From Planctomycetota bacterium (lineage in GTDB: Bacteria > Planctomycetota > Planctomycetia > Pirellulales > Pirellulaceae), in the NCBI GenBank assembly GCA_024277285.1, contig JAJRVM010000331.1, forward strand, positions 1-12,562: 12,562 bases of DNA, written 5' to 3'. The notes beneath the pieces were generated by a model. That model searched no databases. It was given only the letters and a program-made list of their open reading frames with translations, and was not told the DNA's origin. Below, one piece after another: positions 1 to 8,500 of this stretch. Numbering within the stretch: the stretch's first letter is position 1; the number at the start of each line of letters is the position of its first letter. Made by a program: the position numbers and the translations under genes.

Positions 1-3000
1 CCCATCTTGCGCGCTCGACACGTCGAGTCTCCAACGCCCATCGTCAGCCTGCATTCGACTTAGGTAGACGAGCCCCAATTCGATCGCCTCTTCGGTTTCC
101 GGTCCCGCTCCTTCCGCAGGATCGCCAGCTCCCTGTCCCCGGCGTGCCCGGCGTCGAAACGGTTCGGCGGCCACCGGCACCGACGTGTTCAAATCGGGCA
201 TCCCGCCGACTTTTTGCCGAGCGAACCGCGCCGTTTGGAGATGGACCTGTTCGCTCGTCTCGGACGACCGGCGGTCGCGCACTCCGACCTCGACAGTGAC
301 CGCGCGCTCTAATCCACCGGGCCCGGTAACCGCGTCGATGGCGACCGGCATCGCCATACCGGCCAGCCGGCTGGTTGTCCCCTTGCTCGGCCAGTCCGCG
401 ATCGGCCCCGGCTGAACGTCTTCATTGTCCGTTGTTGGAGCCCCCAAGGGCATCCCGACAGCGGCTGCAATCTCCACGGGCGCCGTCGACAGAGTGGGCA
501 ACGTCCGCTTGGCCAAAGGGCTTACCGCCGCAAGGTCATTCGCCGCCACACCGTCGACCGTCGTCGCCGACCTGGCGCGGCGTGCCGCCCCGGTGCCAAC
601 CATTCCCTGTTCCGGTGCGTCGACGGCAACCTCGGCCCGCCTGGCAGCCCCGACCGGTTCGCTCGTGCGCGGCACGTCGATGCCACCTGCCAAACGCGTA
701 ATAAGCGTTCCTTGCGTACTCTGCGGTTCGCTCTCTTTTCGGCCACTTGATGACGCCGCTCCGGCCACTTCCAGTTTTTCCGCATGGGTGTCGACCGACA
801 ACTGTGGGCCGCGTGCCGCGCGCCGCGGCGCACGTGTTCCGCCACCCGCAAGCGGTACGCCACCCGAGGCATCAACCGCTTCAGCCCGAGCCGCCAACGT
901 CCCCTCTGCCGGCCGTGGTACTTTGGCCGCCGGGGCCGCCACACCATCGAGCTCCGTCGTCTTGTCGCCCTTGCTGCCGGCCGTCTGTTTGCCCAGTTGG
1001 ATGGCCGTGGCGTTGGCGGCTAGCATTGATGCCGGCACTTGCGGATCATTCCGCTGGTCGGCATTGCCGGCGCTCAAATCCGCCACACTCGCCGCGCCGT
1101 CCAGTTGACGATTGCGTGACGCCTTGCGCGAGGTAAACGGTGTCTGTAGGGACGGTTCGGCCAACTGCGGACCATCCGAGACGGCAACGGCACGACGACT
1201 GGACATAGCCAACGAACGATTGGGCGCGGTAATCGCGCCCCCCGCCACGGCGGCCGCTCCGCCCATCACCGAGGCACTCGGTACCTGGCGTGCGTTAACC
1301 GCCGCGTTCGGATTCTGCTCCAGATCCGCCGAACTCGGCTGACCGCCACCCTCCGCGGCCGGTGCCGCCACGGCAGGTCGGACCACTTCGGCCAACAGAG
1401 AAGCGGCAACGGCTTGGCCGCGCGCGGACCGAGCGACCGTGCGTGTCTGCGCACCGGGCCGACGTTGGGGTTGTCCACCGCCCGAAGCGCGCCCGGCACT
1501 GGCTTGAGCCACAATCGTCGTCGGCCCTAGATCAACCTCCAACGTCCCTTTCGACGCGGTGATCTGGCCGCGCCGAGCATCGGCGGCCGCTTGCGTCAGC
1601 GCGGCACTCGAATTCGCATTCACCGCCTCAGGAGTGCGGCTGCCGGCGCGTGTTGCAGGTACCGAGGGGGTCGAACGCAGCACCGCACTGGGACGCATTT
1701 TTCCCGCGCGACCGTCGCGCACCAAGGCGGGCGCCTGCGGTGATAGGGCGGGACCGGGAGCCATGTTCTGTGTTGCGGTAGCGCGTTGAGCCGATCCCGA
1801 TGCCACGTTGGCCGGACTGTCGCCGGTCGGTTCCGAGCGTCCCAAGTTGGCTGTGGCACCGCGCCCGGCGGTACCCGTTTGTGCCTTGCTCAGGACCAAG
1901 GAAGCCGCAACCGCCTGCGCAGCCGTGGTGCTGGACGGTGTTTGGCGTTGCTGAGGGTTCTCGGCCATCACGGGCGACGACACGCTGCGCGCGATTTGCG
2001 TGGTGCGCCGTACTGGCTCAGTCGCATTGGCCTGCCCCTGCAACGAAGGCTCGGCGGTGGCCGAGCGGCGTGTCAGCTGGCGTGGAGCCGTCTGCGGTCG
2101 CGTCGCCGCACCCTGGACGTCGACCGATGGAAAGCGTCGTTCGGTCGTGACGTTCCCCGACGCGGGCGAGGCAACGGGCGAGCGCGTTGCTGCCACTGCA
2201 CTCGGCGCCGGCTCTGCCGGTCTTTGAGCGGTGGCCTGTGACGCGCGGGGACTGACCCGCTGCGGCGTTGCTCCGACCGCCGTGGCGCGCGCCGTGCGCC
2301 GCCCGGGCAAGACAGCCGGTACGGTCGCGTCTTGCGAGCGGCGAGTCTGAGTGACGGCGCGGCGCGGACTGACCGGCAGCGTCTGCGACGCGACCGTTGC
2401 GCTACGCGGAACCTCTTGTGTTGTGCGACCGTTAACCGTCGCCGGCTGTTCAGTACGCGTATTAGCCAGCGGGCGGGCGTCCGGCGCACTGGCCGCGGGC
2501 ATCGCCTGCCGCACGACGTCGGTCGTGGCGGGCAGCAACGTCGGCGACGTCAAATCGGGACGCGTCGTCACGCGGGGTCGCTGACTGTCGCTCGCCCGTG
2601 GCGTCTGGGCTAGAGCCGGCTGGCGCGGGGCCGGCTGCTGAGGACTTCGGCGCCGCAAGGCCGAATCGCTGGCCGCCGTCGGGACCGGCAAGGCAACCTG
2701 CTGGCGTCGCGCAACCGATTGTGTCTGTTGTTTCCGAGCCGCCGTGTTGTTCGGCTGGACCGCTGCGGTCTGGCTCCGACGCGCAACCGCAGGCTTGTCG
2801 GCCACTTGGACATCGGCACGCGGGACCACGCCCGCCCGCGACTCGCTGCGTGGCAGCGCGGCGGCGGACGAATGCTGCTGAGGCGCATCGGTGCGAGTCA
2901 TCTTGCGCGACGATTGCGCCGTACGATCACGTTGTGGCGAGGGTGTTGGAGCCGACCGAGATTGACGCTCGGAAGCAACGGGCTGGGCCTTCTTCGGCGT

Positions 3001-3759
3001 CCCTGACCTGCCTGGCTGTGGCACGTCAGGTCGGCGTTGCGGTTGCCGTACCCGATTCTGAACCGGCACAGCCTGGGATGGGTTGGGAGACAACTCGGCT
3101 TCACGCCGACTCAGCTTGGAACTCTGCTCACGCTGACGCGGCAACGATTGATTGATCTGTTTACGTCGGATCACGTCCGGGCTTGGTGCGACGCGTGACT
3201 GGGGTGCCGCATGCGGTGTGACCGGAACATCGACCGGCTCCTGCTCCAACGACTCGCGTGGCGTCGGCTCGACCACCGGGTCAGGAACCTCCGTCTCGAC
3301 CGGCTGATTGAATTCGCGTTGCGCTCGTCGGCGCGCGTCATGCTGCCACGGCGTATACTCGGGGACTTTCACCACTTCCTTCTTCCGCAAGTGCTCGGTC
3401 GATGTCAACACCTCGGTCCAAACCCGGTGAAAAACGGCCGTCTCTACCGCCGCAATGAACAACAGGAGATGGAAGAGCACGCCGAGCACCAGCGCCAGCT
3501 GCATGCTGCGCCGCAGCAATCGGTTCCCGGTCACCGCCAAAGCAATTAGCAACGCTGAGATGACCAGCGGAATGGCAATCAAATAGGTCCAAGCATTGGC
3601 GTACCAGCGCGGATCGTCCAACCGCAGGTATGCCAGCGCGGTCCCTGCCAAGAAACCGCCCAAGACGCAGAAAGCGATGACCAAAGGCCATACCTGGTCA
3701 TCCAGTCGCGGGCTGCGCGCCGGTCGTGTCTTTCGAATTATGCGGCGAGTTTTAACCAT
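1..3759 (-). CDS. Giant membrane protein with long low-complexity linker and start of a squalene-cyclase-like domain (incomplete, runs off left edge)
   Basis: I read all 1253 codons from the ATG at 3759 down to base 1 and found no stop, so the gene is real but cut by the window edge. Three hydrophobic helices lie at about residues 22-45, 54-77 and 86-105; the third contains His97. After it comes a Glu/Pro-rich stretch (about 128-175), then roughly 1,000 residues rich in Ala, Arg, Pro, Gln, Ser and Thr with no recognisable fold. From about residue 1222 ordered sequence returns: G1229, Y1232, L1233, Q1237, G1241 and W1243 fit the QW motif (QxxxGxW) of squalene-hopene cyclase and prenyltransferase-type (alpha/alpha)6 barrels. 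No enzymatic role is implied, since many non-catalytic proteins share that fold. It is the last visible gene of the TPR-exbB-exbD operon, 264 bp after exbD. No Shine-Dalgarno sequence is visible; an in-frame GTG at 3780 would add seven residues. I infer a TonB/TolA-like or structural envelope role; the function is unproven. Confidence 0.9.
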   Translation of the reverse strand, partial: MVKTRRIIRKTRPARSPRLDDQVWPLVIAFCVLGGFLAGTALAYLRLDDPRWYANAWTYLIAIPLVISALLIALAVTGNRLLRRSMQLALVLGVLFHLLLFIAAVETAVFHRVWTEVLTSTEHLRKKEVVKVPEYTPWQHDARRRAQREFNQPVETEVPDPVVEPTPRESLEQEPVDVPVTPHAAPQSRVAPSPDVIRRKQINQSLPRQREQSSKLSRREAELSPNPSQAVPVQNRVRQPQRRPDVPQPGRSGTPKKAQPVASERQSRSAPTPSPQRDRTAQSSRKMTRTDAPQQHSSAAALPRSESRAGVVPRADVQVADKPAVARRSQTAAVQPNNTAARKQQTQSVARRQQVALPVPTAASDSALRRRSPQQPAPRQPALAQTPRASDSQRPRVTTRPDLTSPTLLPATTDVVRQAMPAASAPDARPLANTRTEQPATVNGRTTQEVPRSATVASQTLPVSPRRAVTQTRRSQDATVPAVLPGRRTARATAVGATPQRVSPRASQATAQRPAEPAPSAVAATRSPVASPASGNVTTERRFPSVDVQGAATRPQTAPRQLTRRSATAEPSLQGQANATEPVRRTTQIARSVSSPVMAENPQQRQTPSSTTAAQAVAASLVLSKAQTGTAGRGATANLGRSEPTGDSPANVASGSAQRATATQNMAPGPALSPQAPALVRDGRAGKMRPSAVLRSTPSVPATRAGSRTPEAVNANSSAALTQAAADARRGQITASKGTLEVDLGPTTIVAQASAGRASGGGQPQRRPGAQTRTVARSARGQAVAASLLAEVVRPAVAAPAAEGGGQPSSADLEQNPNAAVNARQVPSASVMGGAAAVAGGAITAPNRSLAMSSRRAVAVSDGPQLAEPSLQTPFTSRKASRNRQLDGAASVADLSAGNADQRNDPQVPASMLAANATAIQLGKQTAGSKGDKTTELDGVAAPAAKVPRPAEGTLAARAEAVDASGGVPLAGGGTRAPRRAARGPQLSVDTHAEKLEVAGAASSSGRKESEPQSTQGTLITRLAGGIDVPRTSEPVGAARRAEVAVDAPEQGMVGTGAARRARSATTVDGVAANDLAAVSPLAKRTLPTLSTAPVEIAAAVGMPLGAPTTDNEDVQPGPIADWPSKGTTSRLAGMAMPVAIDAVTGPGGLERAVTVEVGVRDRRSSETSEQVHLQTARFARQKVGGMPDLNTSVPVAAEPFRRRARRGQGAGDPAEGAGPETEEAIELGLVYLSRMQADDGRWRLDVSSAQDG

Positions 3760-4023
3760 ATGCTGATCGTGCAGATTCACCGTGTGCCAAGAACCCTACG
3801 CCCCAAAAAACTCGCCACCACACTCCCTCTCTCTCCCTCGCCCAAAGCGCGGCCTTTCAGGCCTCCGGTGGTGTGCGGGGTGCCTTTCCTAGGGTTCCGC
3901 GAGGTCGGCCGCATGCGCGGCGACCGTGCTCCACCCTAGGCTATCATAGCGCGCCCCTTTCGGGGCTTATCTTGCCGACCCAGGCCACTCCCCCACTCCC
4001 CCACTCCCCCACTCCCCCAACTC
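3760..4023. other. Structured GC-rich spacer between exbD and the giant gene
   Basis: This 264-bp stretch has no convincing gene. From left to right it holds a pyrimidine run (3823-3839), a small hairpin ggcct/aggcc with loop ttc (3851-3863), a distant 7-bp inverted repeat cctaggg/ccctagg (3888-3894 with 3934-3940), a hairpin gcccc/ggggc with loop tttc (3953-3966), and the octamer repeat listed separately. None of the hairpins is followed by a T run on the minus strand, so no intrinsic terminator can be called. The structures could lower expression of the giant gene relative to exbD, but that is inference. Confidence 0.6.
3986..4018 (-). repeat. Four-copy octamer tandem repeat forming a perfect G-quadruplex motif
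   Basis: The plus strand reads CACTCCCC four times in exact tandem (starts at 3986, 3994, 4002 and 4010) plus one further C. On the minus strand, which is the coding strand of the operon, this gives four runs of five G separated each time by AGT (G tracts at 3990-3994, 3998-4002, 4006-4010 and 4014-4018). It begins 5 bases after the exbD stop codon. The pattern fits the standard G-quadruplex rule with short loops, so both the mRNA and the non-template DNA strand could fold. Confidence 0.9.
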
Positions 4024-4437
4024 TCACTCCTGCTGCGTCGTCACCGAGTAGTCGCGCACTCCGGTGAGGTTACAAAGGTTCATAATGGTAACCACATAGT
4101 CGAATTCGACTCGCTTGTCGGCGCGGATCACGACCGACTGATTGACCGGGTTGTTGGCAACCGCTTGCCGCAACACTTCTTCCACTTCGTCGCGCGCCAT
4201 CACGCGTCCATCGACCACATAGTCGCCCTGCCGATTGATATTCACAAACAGCTCTTTCGGTTCCGCGATCAGCGGTTGTGCTTCGCTCGCGGCGGGCAAC
4301 ACGACTGCCAGCTCGTGGTCTTCCTGGGCGAAACGTGTCGTAACGAGAAAGAATATGAGCAACAGAAAGACAACATCGATCAATGGCGTCATACTCAGTG
4401 ACGCCAGCGCCTTTCCTTTTTTGATTTTCACAGCCAT
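4024..4437 (-). CDS. exbD: ExbD/TolR-family biopolymer transport protein
   Basis: This 137-residue protein has the typical ExbD/TolR size and layout: a short basic cytoplasmic N-terminus, one membrane helix (about residues 19-36), and a periplasmic domain of about 100 residues. Asp21, in the run MTPLIDVVF at the start of the helix, is the conserved proton-path residue of the family (equivalent to Asp25 of E. coli ExbD and Asp23 of TolR). With the ExbB-type subunit it should form a proton-driven motor in the inner membrane that passes energy to a periplasm-spanning partner. It starts 24 bp after exbB. A weak AAGG lies about 9 bases before the ATG. Sequence alone does not separate ExbD from TolR; no TonB, TolA, TolB or Pal gene is recognisable nearby. 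Confidence 0.95.
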   Translation of the reverse strand: MAVKIKKGKALASLSMTPLIDVVFLLLIFFLVTTRFAQEDHELAVVLPAASEAQPLIAEPKELFVNINRQGDYVVDGRVMARDEVEEVLRQAVANNPVNQSVVIRADKRVEFDYVVTIMNLCNLTGVRDYSVTTQQE

Positions 4438-4461
4438 AACTAATGACCTTGCCGTTCGCGG

Positions 4462-5421
4462 TTAGTCGCGTTGGGAAGAGGATGGGACCTGGGGCGGTTC
4501 TGGTGGGCTCGCTTGCTGCTGGCCGTCTCCTCCCGCTTGGCCGAAGCGCATGCGTCCTTCAAACCGTTCGACCTGCGGCAGCAGATTGAACAGCATTTCG
4601 TCAATCTGGTGGAACAGATTTTGGATCCGGCCTTCAAACAGATGTGCAAAGATCGCGGCCGGAATGGCGATCATGAGACCACCGAACGTCGTCACCAGGG
4701 CGATATAGATGCCGGTCGCCAACTCTTCCGCCTTGTTCTGCCCCGGCCCGAGCATGGTGGTACGATGAAACGCGTCGATCATGCCCCACACCGTTCCCAA
4801 CAGTCCAAGCAAGGGGGCCACGCCGGCGGCCAAGTTCAACCAACGCACGTTGGCGTATAGCCGCTCGGCCTCCCGTTCACTTGCTTCCGCCACCGTATGC
4901 TCGACTTCACTGTGCGGGCGTCCTACTTTCAGCAACATCGCGCGCACCACATTGGCCGCCGCCGATGGATAACGTTGACACAGTCGATACGCTTCGCGTG
5001 GATCGAATGAACCTTGCGAACCGGCCAGTTCGCCAAGTTTTTTGACCAGCTCATCAGGCAATACGCGGCCGCGGCGTAAACCAATGGCGCGTTCGATCGC
5101 GACCGTCACCACTAAGACGCTCAACAGGGCGATCGGAATCATGAACCAACCACCCTTGACCAGCAGCGAAAAGAAATTGATCCCCTGCTCTTCGTTGGTG
5201 CGCACCAGCGGCAGATCCTCGGGCGACTGCTCAACCTCGTTCGCCGCCGCGCCGCTCGGTCCCGCATCGGGTCCTTGCGACGCATCCGCAGCCGCATCTG
5301 TTTCCTGCGCCCAAACGGCCGCCAAAGGCGCGACGGGCGAAGTCGCCAGGAGCGTGAGCATCAACCAGCCAGCCACGGCATAAGCCAGCCAGCGGCGACG
5401 TTCGGTCATCGGATCCAGCAT
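4462..5421 (-). CDS. exbB: ExbB/TolQ/MotA-family proton channel protein with N-terminal signal sequence
   Basis: The protein has 319 residues from the ATG at 5421, chosen because GGGAGA lies seven bases upstream; the frame is open to a GTG at 5520 but that extension looks non-coding. Residues 11-38 form a signal peptide ending VWA before Gln39, followed by an acidic Ala/Gly-rich linker. Three membrane helices follow at about 91-108, 194-213 and 234-257. The second contains LLGTVWGM with Thr209, and the third has Thr243/Thr244 in ALVTTFGG; these match the conserved pore threonines of ExbB/TolQ (Thr148 and Thr181 in E. coli ExbB). It should be the pentameric channel partner of the adjacent ExbD. 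The cleavable N-terminus and Gln/Pro-rich C-terminal tail make it longer than enteric ExbB (about 244 residues). It lies 105 bp after the TPR gene. Confidence 0.95.
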   Translation of the reverse strand: MLDPMTERRRWLAYAVAGWLMLTLLATSPVAPLAAVWAQETDAAADASQGPDAGPSGAAANEVEQSPEDLPLVRTNEEQGINFFSLLVKGGWFMIPIALLSVLVVTVAIERAIGLRRGRVLPDELVKKLGELAGSQGSFDPREAYRLCQRYPSAAANVVRAMLLKVGRPHSEVEHTVAEASEREAERLYANVRWLNLAAGVAPLLGLLGTVWGMIDAFHRTTMLGPGQNKAEELATGIYIALVTTFGGLMIAIPAAIFAHLFEGRIQNLFHQIDEMLFNLLPQVERFEGRMRFGQAGGDGQQQASPPEPPQVPSSSQRD

Positions 5422-5489
5422 GAACAATTCTCCCAATGTATATGGGCACGCGTTACCATATCCAGATCGACAACGATCGTGATACCCAC

Positions 5490-5503
5490 GCGGAACGCTC
5501 CGC
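5490..5503. other. Small hairpin between the TPR gene and exbB
   Basis: Perfect 5-bp stem gcgga/tccgc around the loop acgc in the 105-bp spacer, 24 bases past the TPR stop codon in the direction of transcription. There is no T run, so it is not a classical terminator. It could stabilise or partly attenuate the message, or be chance in GC-rich DNA. Confidence 0.3.
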
Positions 5504-5526
5504 TCGACACACCTTGCCACCGTGCA

Positions 5527-8500
5527 TCACGGCACCAGCTTGGCCAATGCGGCCAGTCGCTTCTTCGCTTCCGCCGCCAGCTCGTGATCGGCATGCGTCG
5601 TAATGACATACTGGTAGAACTTCTTGGCATCGGCAATACGTTTAGCGCGCGCCGCCGCTGGCGTGGCAGCGGCGATTTGCACTTCCGAACATCGCCCCGC
5701 TTCATACCCCGCTTTGGCCTGCCAATTGTGCAATTCAGCCGGCGCGTCGGGCGGCACGGTCCGGAACATCGCCCGTTGAAAGTCCTTAATGGCATCGTCA
5801 TATTGCTTCTGTTGGAACTCGACCTCGCCCACCATAAACTGCGCACGCGTCCCGACAACGCCACGCGATTTTTCCGCAGCCTGTCGAAAATCCTTGATCG
5901 CGTCCTCGAAACGCCCCAACTTCAGCTTGCCCTGAGCACGCTCGAAATAAGCTTCCGGCAAGTAGAAACTGTCAGCGTGATCCGCAATCAACGGGTCCAA
6001 CAAAGCGATACTCTCTTTCCATTGTTCGAGCTGCGCAGCGGCCTGGCCGGCATGCAGTTGCCGCAGCACAGCGATTTGGGGCGACGACGCATCATGCGTC
6101 AGCGCCTCGCGGTAGGCCGGTAACGCTTGCTTGTAATCCTTGAGCTGGTACAGGCATTCGGCCTTCATGAACCACGCGTCAGAGACCAGCGCACCGTCGG
6201 CATGCGTCTTGAGCAGCTGTTCAAACGAAGTAAGCGCCTCGCGGTATTGTTTCCGCTGGTAATCGCTCCATCCTAATTTGTAAACGGTTTTTTCGTGTAA
6301 CGTTTTGTTCGTCGTTTTGGCCGCCAGTTGGTACGCTTTCGTGGCGCCAGCATAGTCTTTGCTGGCATACGCATTTTCACCAACATGGAACAGAGCCTCG
6401 GCGGCCAACGGGCTGCGGGGATACTTGGCTGCCAAGTCCGCAAACGCCTTGGCCGCCGCCGCGCCATCCGCCTGTGATTTCTGCGCCCAGGCCAACTCGT
6501 AAAGCACCTTGTCGGCATTCGCGTAGTCCGGGTGCTGCTGCAACAGTGCCGCATACGTCACCGCTGCCTTTTGGAACTGTTTCGCGAGCGCTTCGGCGAG
6601 CCCTCGTTCGTACAGCGCATCGGCGTGTTGAGCCGCATCATCGTTGTCCAACAAGACGTTATTCATGTCGGCGATCGCCTCGAGATACTTCTGCGTTTGG
6701 CGATAGCCCATACCCCGTGCGAATAGTGCGTCATGCTTCAAGGTGTGCGTGGGGTACTTGTCGATCAGGGTCGTGAACGCGGCAATCGCCTGCGCAAACT
6801 CGCCCGCCTTCATTTGCGACCACCCCTTGCCGTAAAGCGAGTAGGGCACGAGTGGCGATTTGCCGTACTTAGCCAACACTTGGTCGTAAGCGGCGACGGC
6901 CTCCGGGAAGCGATTCGCAGCATAATGGTACTCGCCCAGATAATAGTATGCTTGATCCAGCACGACGCTGGCGGGAAAATCCTTGATCAAGCCGCTCAGT
7001 GAAGCAACCGCCGCAGGCAACTGGTTCATCTGTTTTTGAACGCGCGCCAGATAGAGCCGTGTTTCATCGGCTTGACGCCACTGACCATCCGCTGACAATG
7101 ACGCTTGCAATGAGCCTGCAGCCGGTTCGTACTGTTTCAATTCAAATTGGCTGACGCCGACCAAGTAGAGTGCCTCGGCTTTGAGCGCCGGTTTCTGCAG
7201 CTTGGGTGCCAACGGGGCCAGCAAATCGATCGAATCCTGGTACTTCTTCTGCAAGTACAGCACCAATCCCAAACGGACACGCCACAGCGCGAGCTCCGGA
7301 TGTTCGGGGGCCGAGACCAGGATCTGGCGGTAGATAGCCTCGGCCTGTTCGTACGCATCGGTCTGAACTTTGCACTCGGCAACAATGTAACGCACATCGG
7401 GCGTCAGGGCGTGACCGGGATGAGCGGCCAGGAATCGACCGGCCAATTCCGTCGCCTGATCGAAGTGTTTCAGCTCGAGCGCCGCGAAGGCCGCGTTGTA
7501 AATGGCAGTAGGCCCAACCTCATGCTTGGGAAACGCTTCGGCCAGTGCCAGATACTCCTTCAGAGCCTGCTCCTTACCGGTCGTCGTTTCGTAGAGCGCA
7601 TCGGCCTTGTCAAGTCGCAGGTTCGGCACGAAGGGGGCATCGCCCGCCCCGGCCAGTGTCGTGTTGGCCATTTTCAACGCTTCGTCGATCTGCTTGTTCC
7701 GCAAATAGACGCGGCATCGCCAGTGGGCAGCTTCGACGGCCGCCGCACCGCCAGCGGCCAAGACACGATCAAACCACGGGGTCGCTTCCTCGACCTGATT
7801 CGCACGCAGGTAGCTTCGCCCAGCCGACAGCGATGCCTCGGCCACGTTGGCTGATTTTGGAAACCGCTCGACCAGCGACGCGTACAACTTGGCCGCTGCC
7901 AGATCCTTGCCCTGGCGCGCCGCACTGTAGGCTTGCCGCATCAAGGCATGATCCACCGCGGGAAAGCCGATGACGGCCGCCACTTCCGCAAACATCGCTT
8001 CCGCCGCTTTCGCATCACCCGATTGTAAGATCGATTCGGCCAGTCGCATGCGGACCTCGGTCGCCAACTCGTGCTTCGGATAGCCAGCCTGGAACATCTC
8101 GTAGGCTTTTTTCGCCTGCTTCCATTGCGCCATCTCCTCGAGCGTAACTCCCAATGCGTACAGCGAGTCGGGGCGCAGCTTGGACTTTGGGTACACCGTG
8201 ACCAACTTGCCATAGGTTATGGCCGACTCTTTCTTCTTGCCCAATGCGTAATAAGATTCGGCCTTGAAAAACAACGCCTGGTCCACTTCCTTCCCTTTCG
8301 GGTAGGCCGCCTCAAGCTTGCCGAACGTCTCGATCGCCTGAACGTACCGATTCTTGTCCCCCGCCTGCCCCAGTGAATACTGACTCCAGCCCAAGTTCAA
8401 ATACGTCTCTTCCAACATTTCAAACTTGGGATACTTCGACACCACGGCTTGAAACGCGTTGATCGCTTCAACAAATTGCTTCACCTGCACCAAACAGACA

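Noticed and set aside
425..1108. Open plus-strand frame of 227 codons, one of several across 185-3155
   Set aside because: It lies wholly antisense to the giant minus-strand gene, whose continuous 1253-codon frame explains the region. Long antisense frames are expected opposite GC-rich low-complexity coding DNA.
3953..3966. Intrinsic terminator after exbD
   Set aside because: The gcccc/ggggc stem is only 5 bp and is not followed by a T run on the minus strand; on the plus strand no gene reads toward it.
3986..4018. CRISPR-like array
   Set aside because: The repeat unit is only 8 bases with no spacers; it is a simple tandem repeat.
5422..5520. Upstream GTG start extending the ExbB-type protein by 33 residues
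   Set aside because: The ATG at 5421 has GGGAGA at ideal spacing and a signal peptide directly after it; the extension is rich in Arg and Cys and lacks a ribosome-binding site.
5275..6123. Open plus-strand frame of 282 codons
   Set aside because: Antisense to exbB and the TPR gene, both well supported; its protein looks like no family and has shadow-frame composition.
7147..7854. Open plus-strand frame of 235 codons
   Set aside because: Antisense to the TPR gene and without a ribosome-binding site or recognisable motif.
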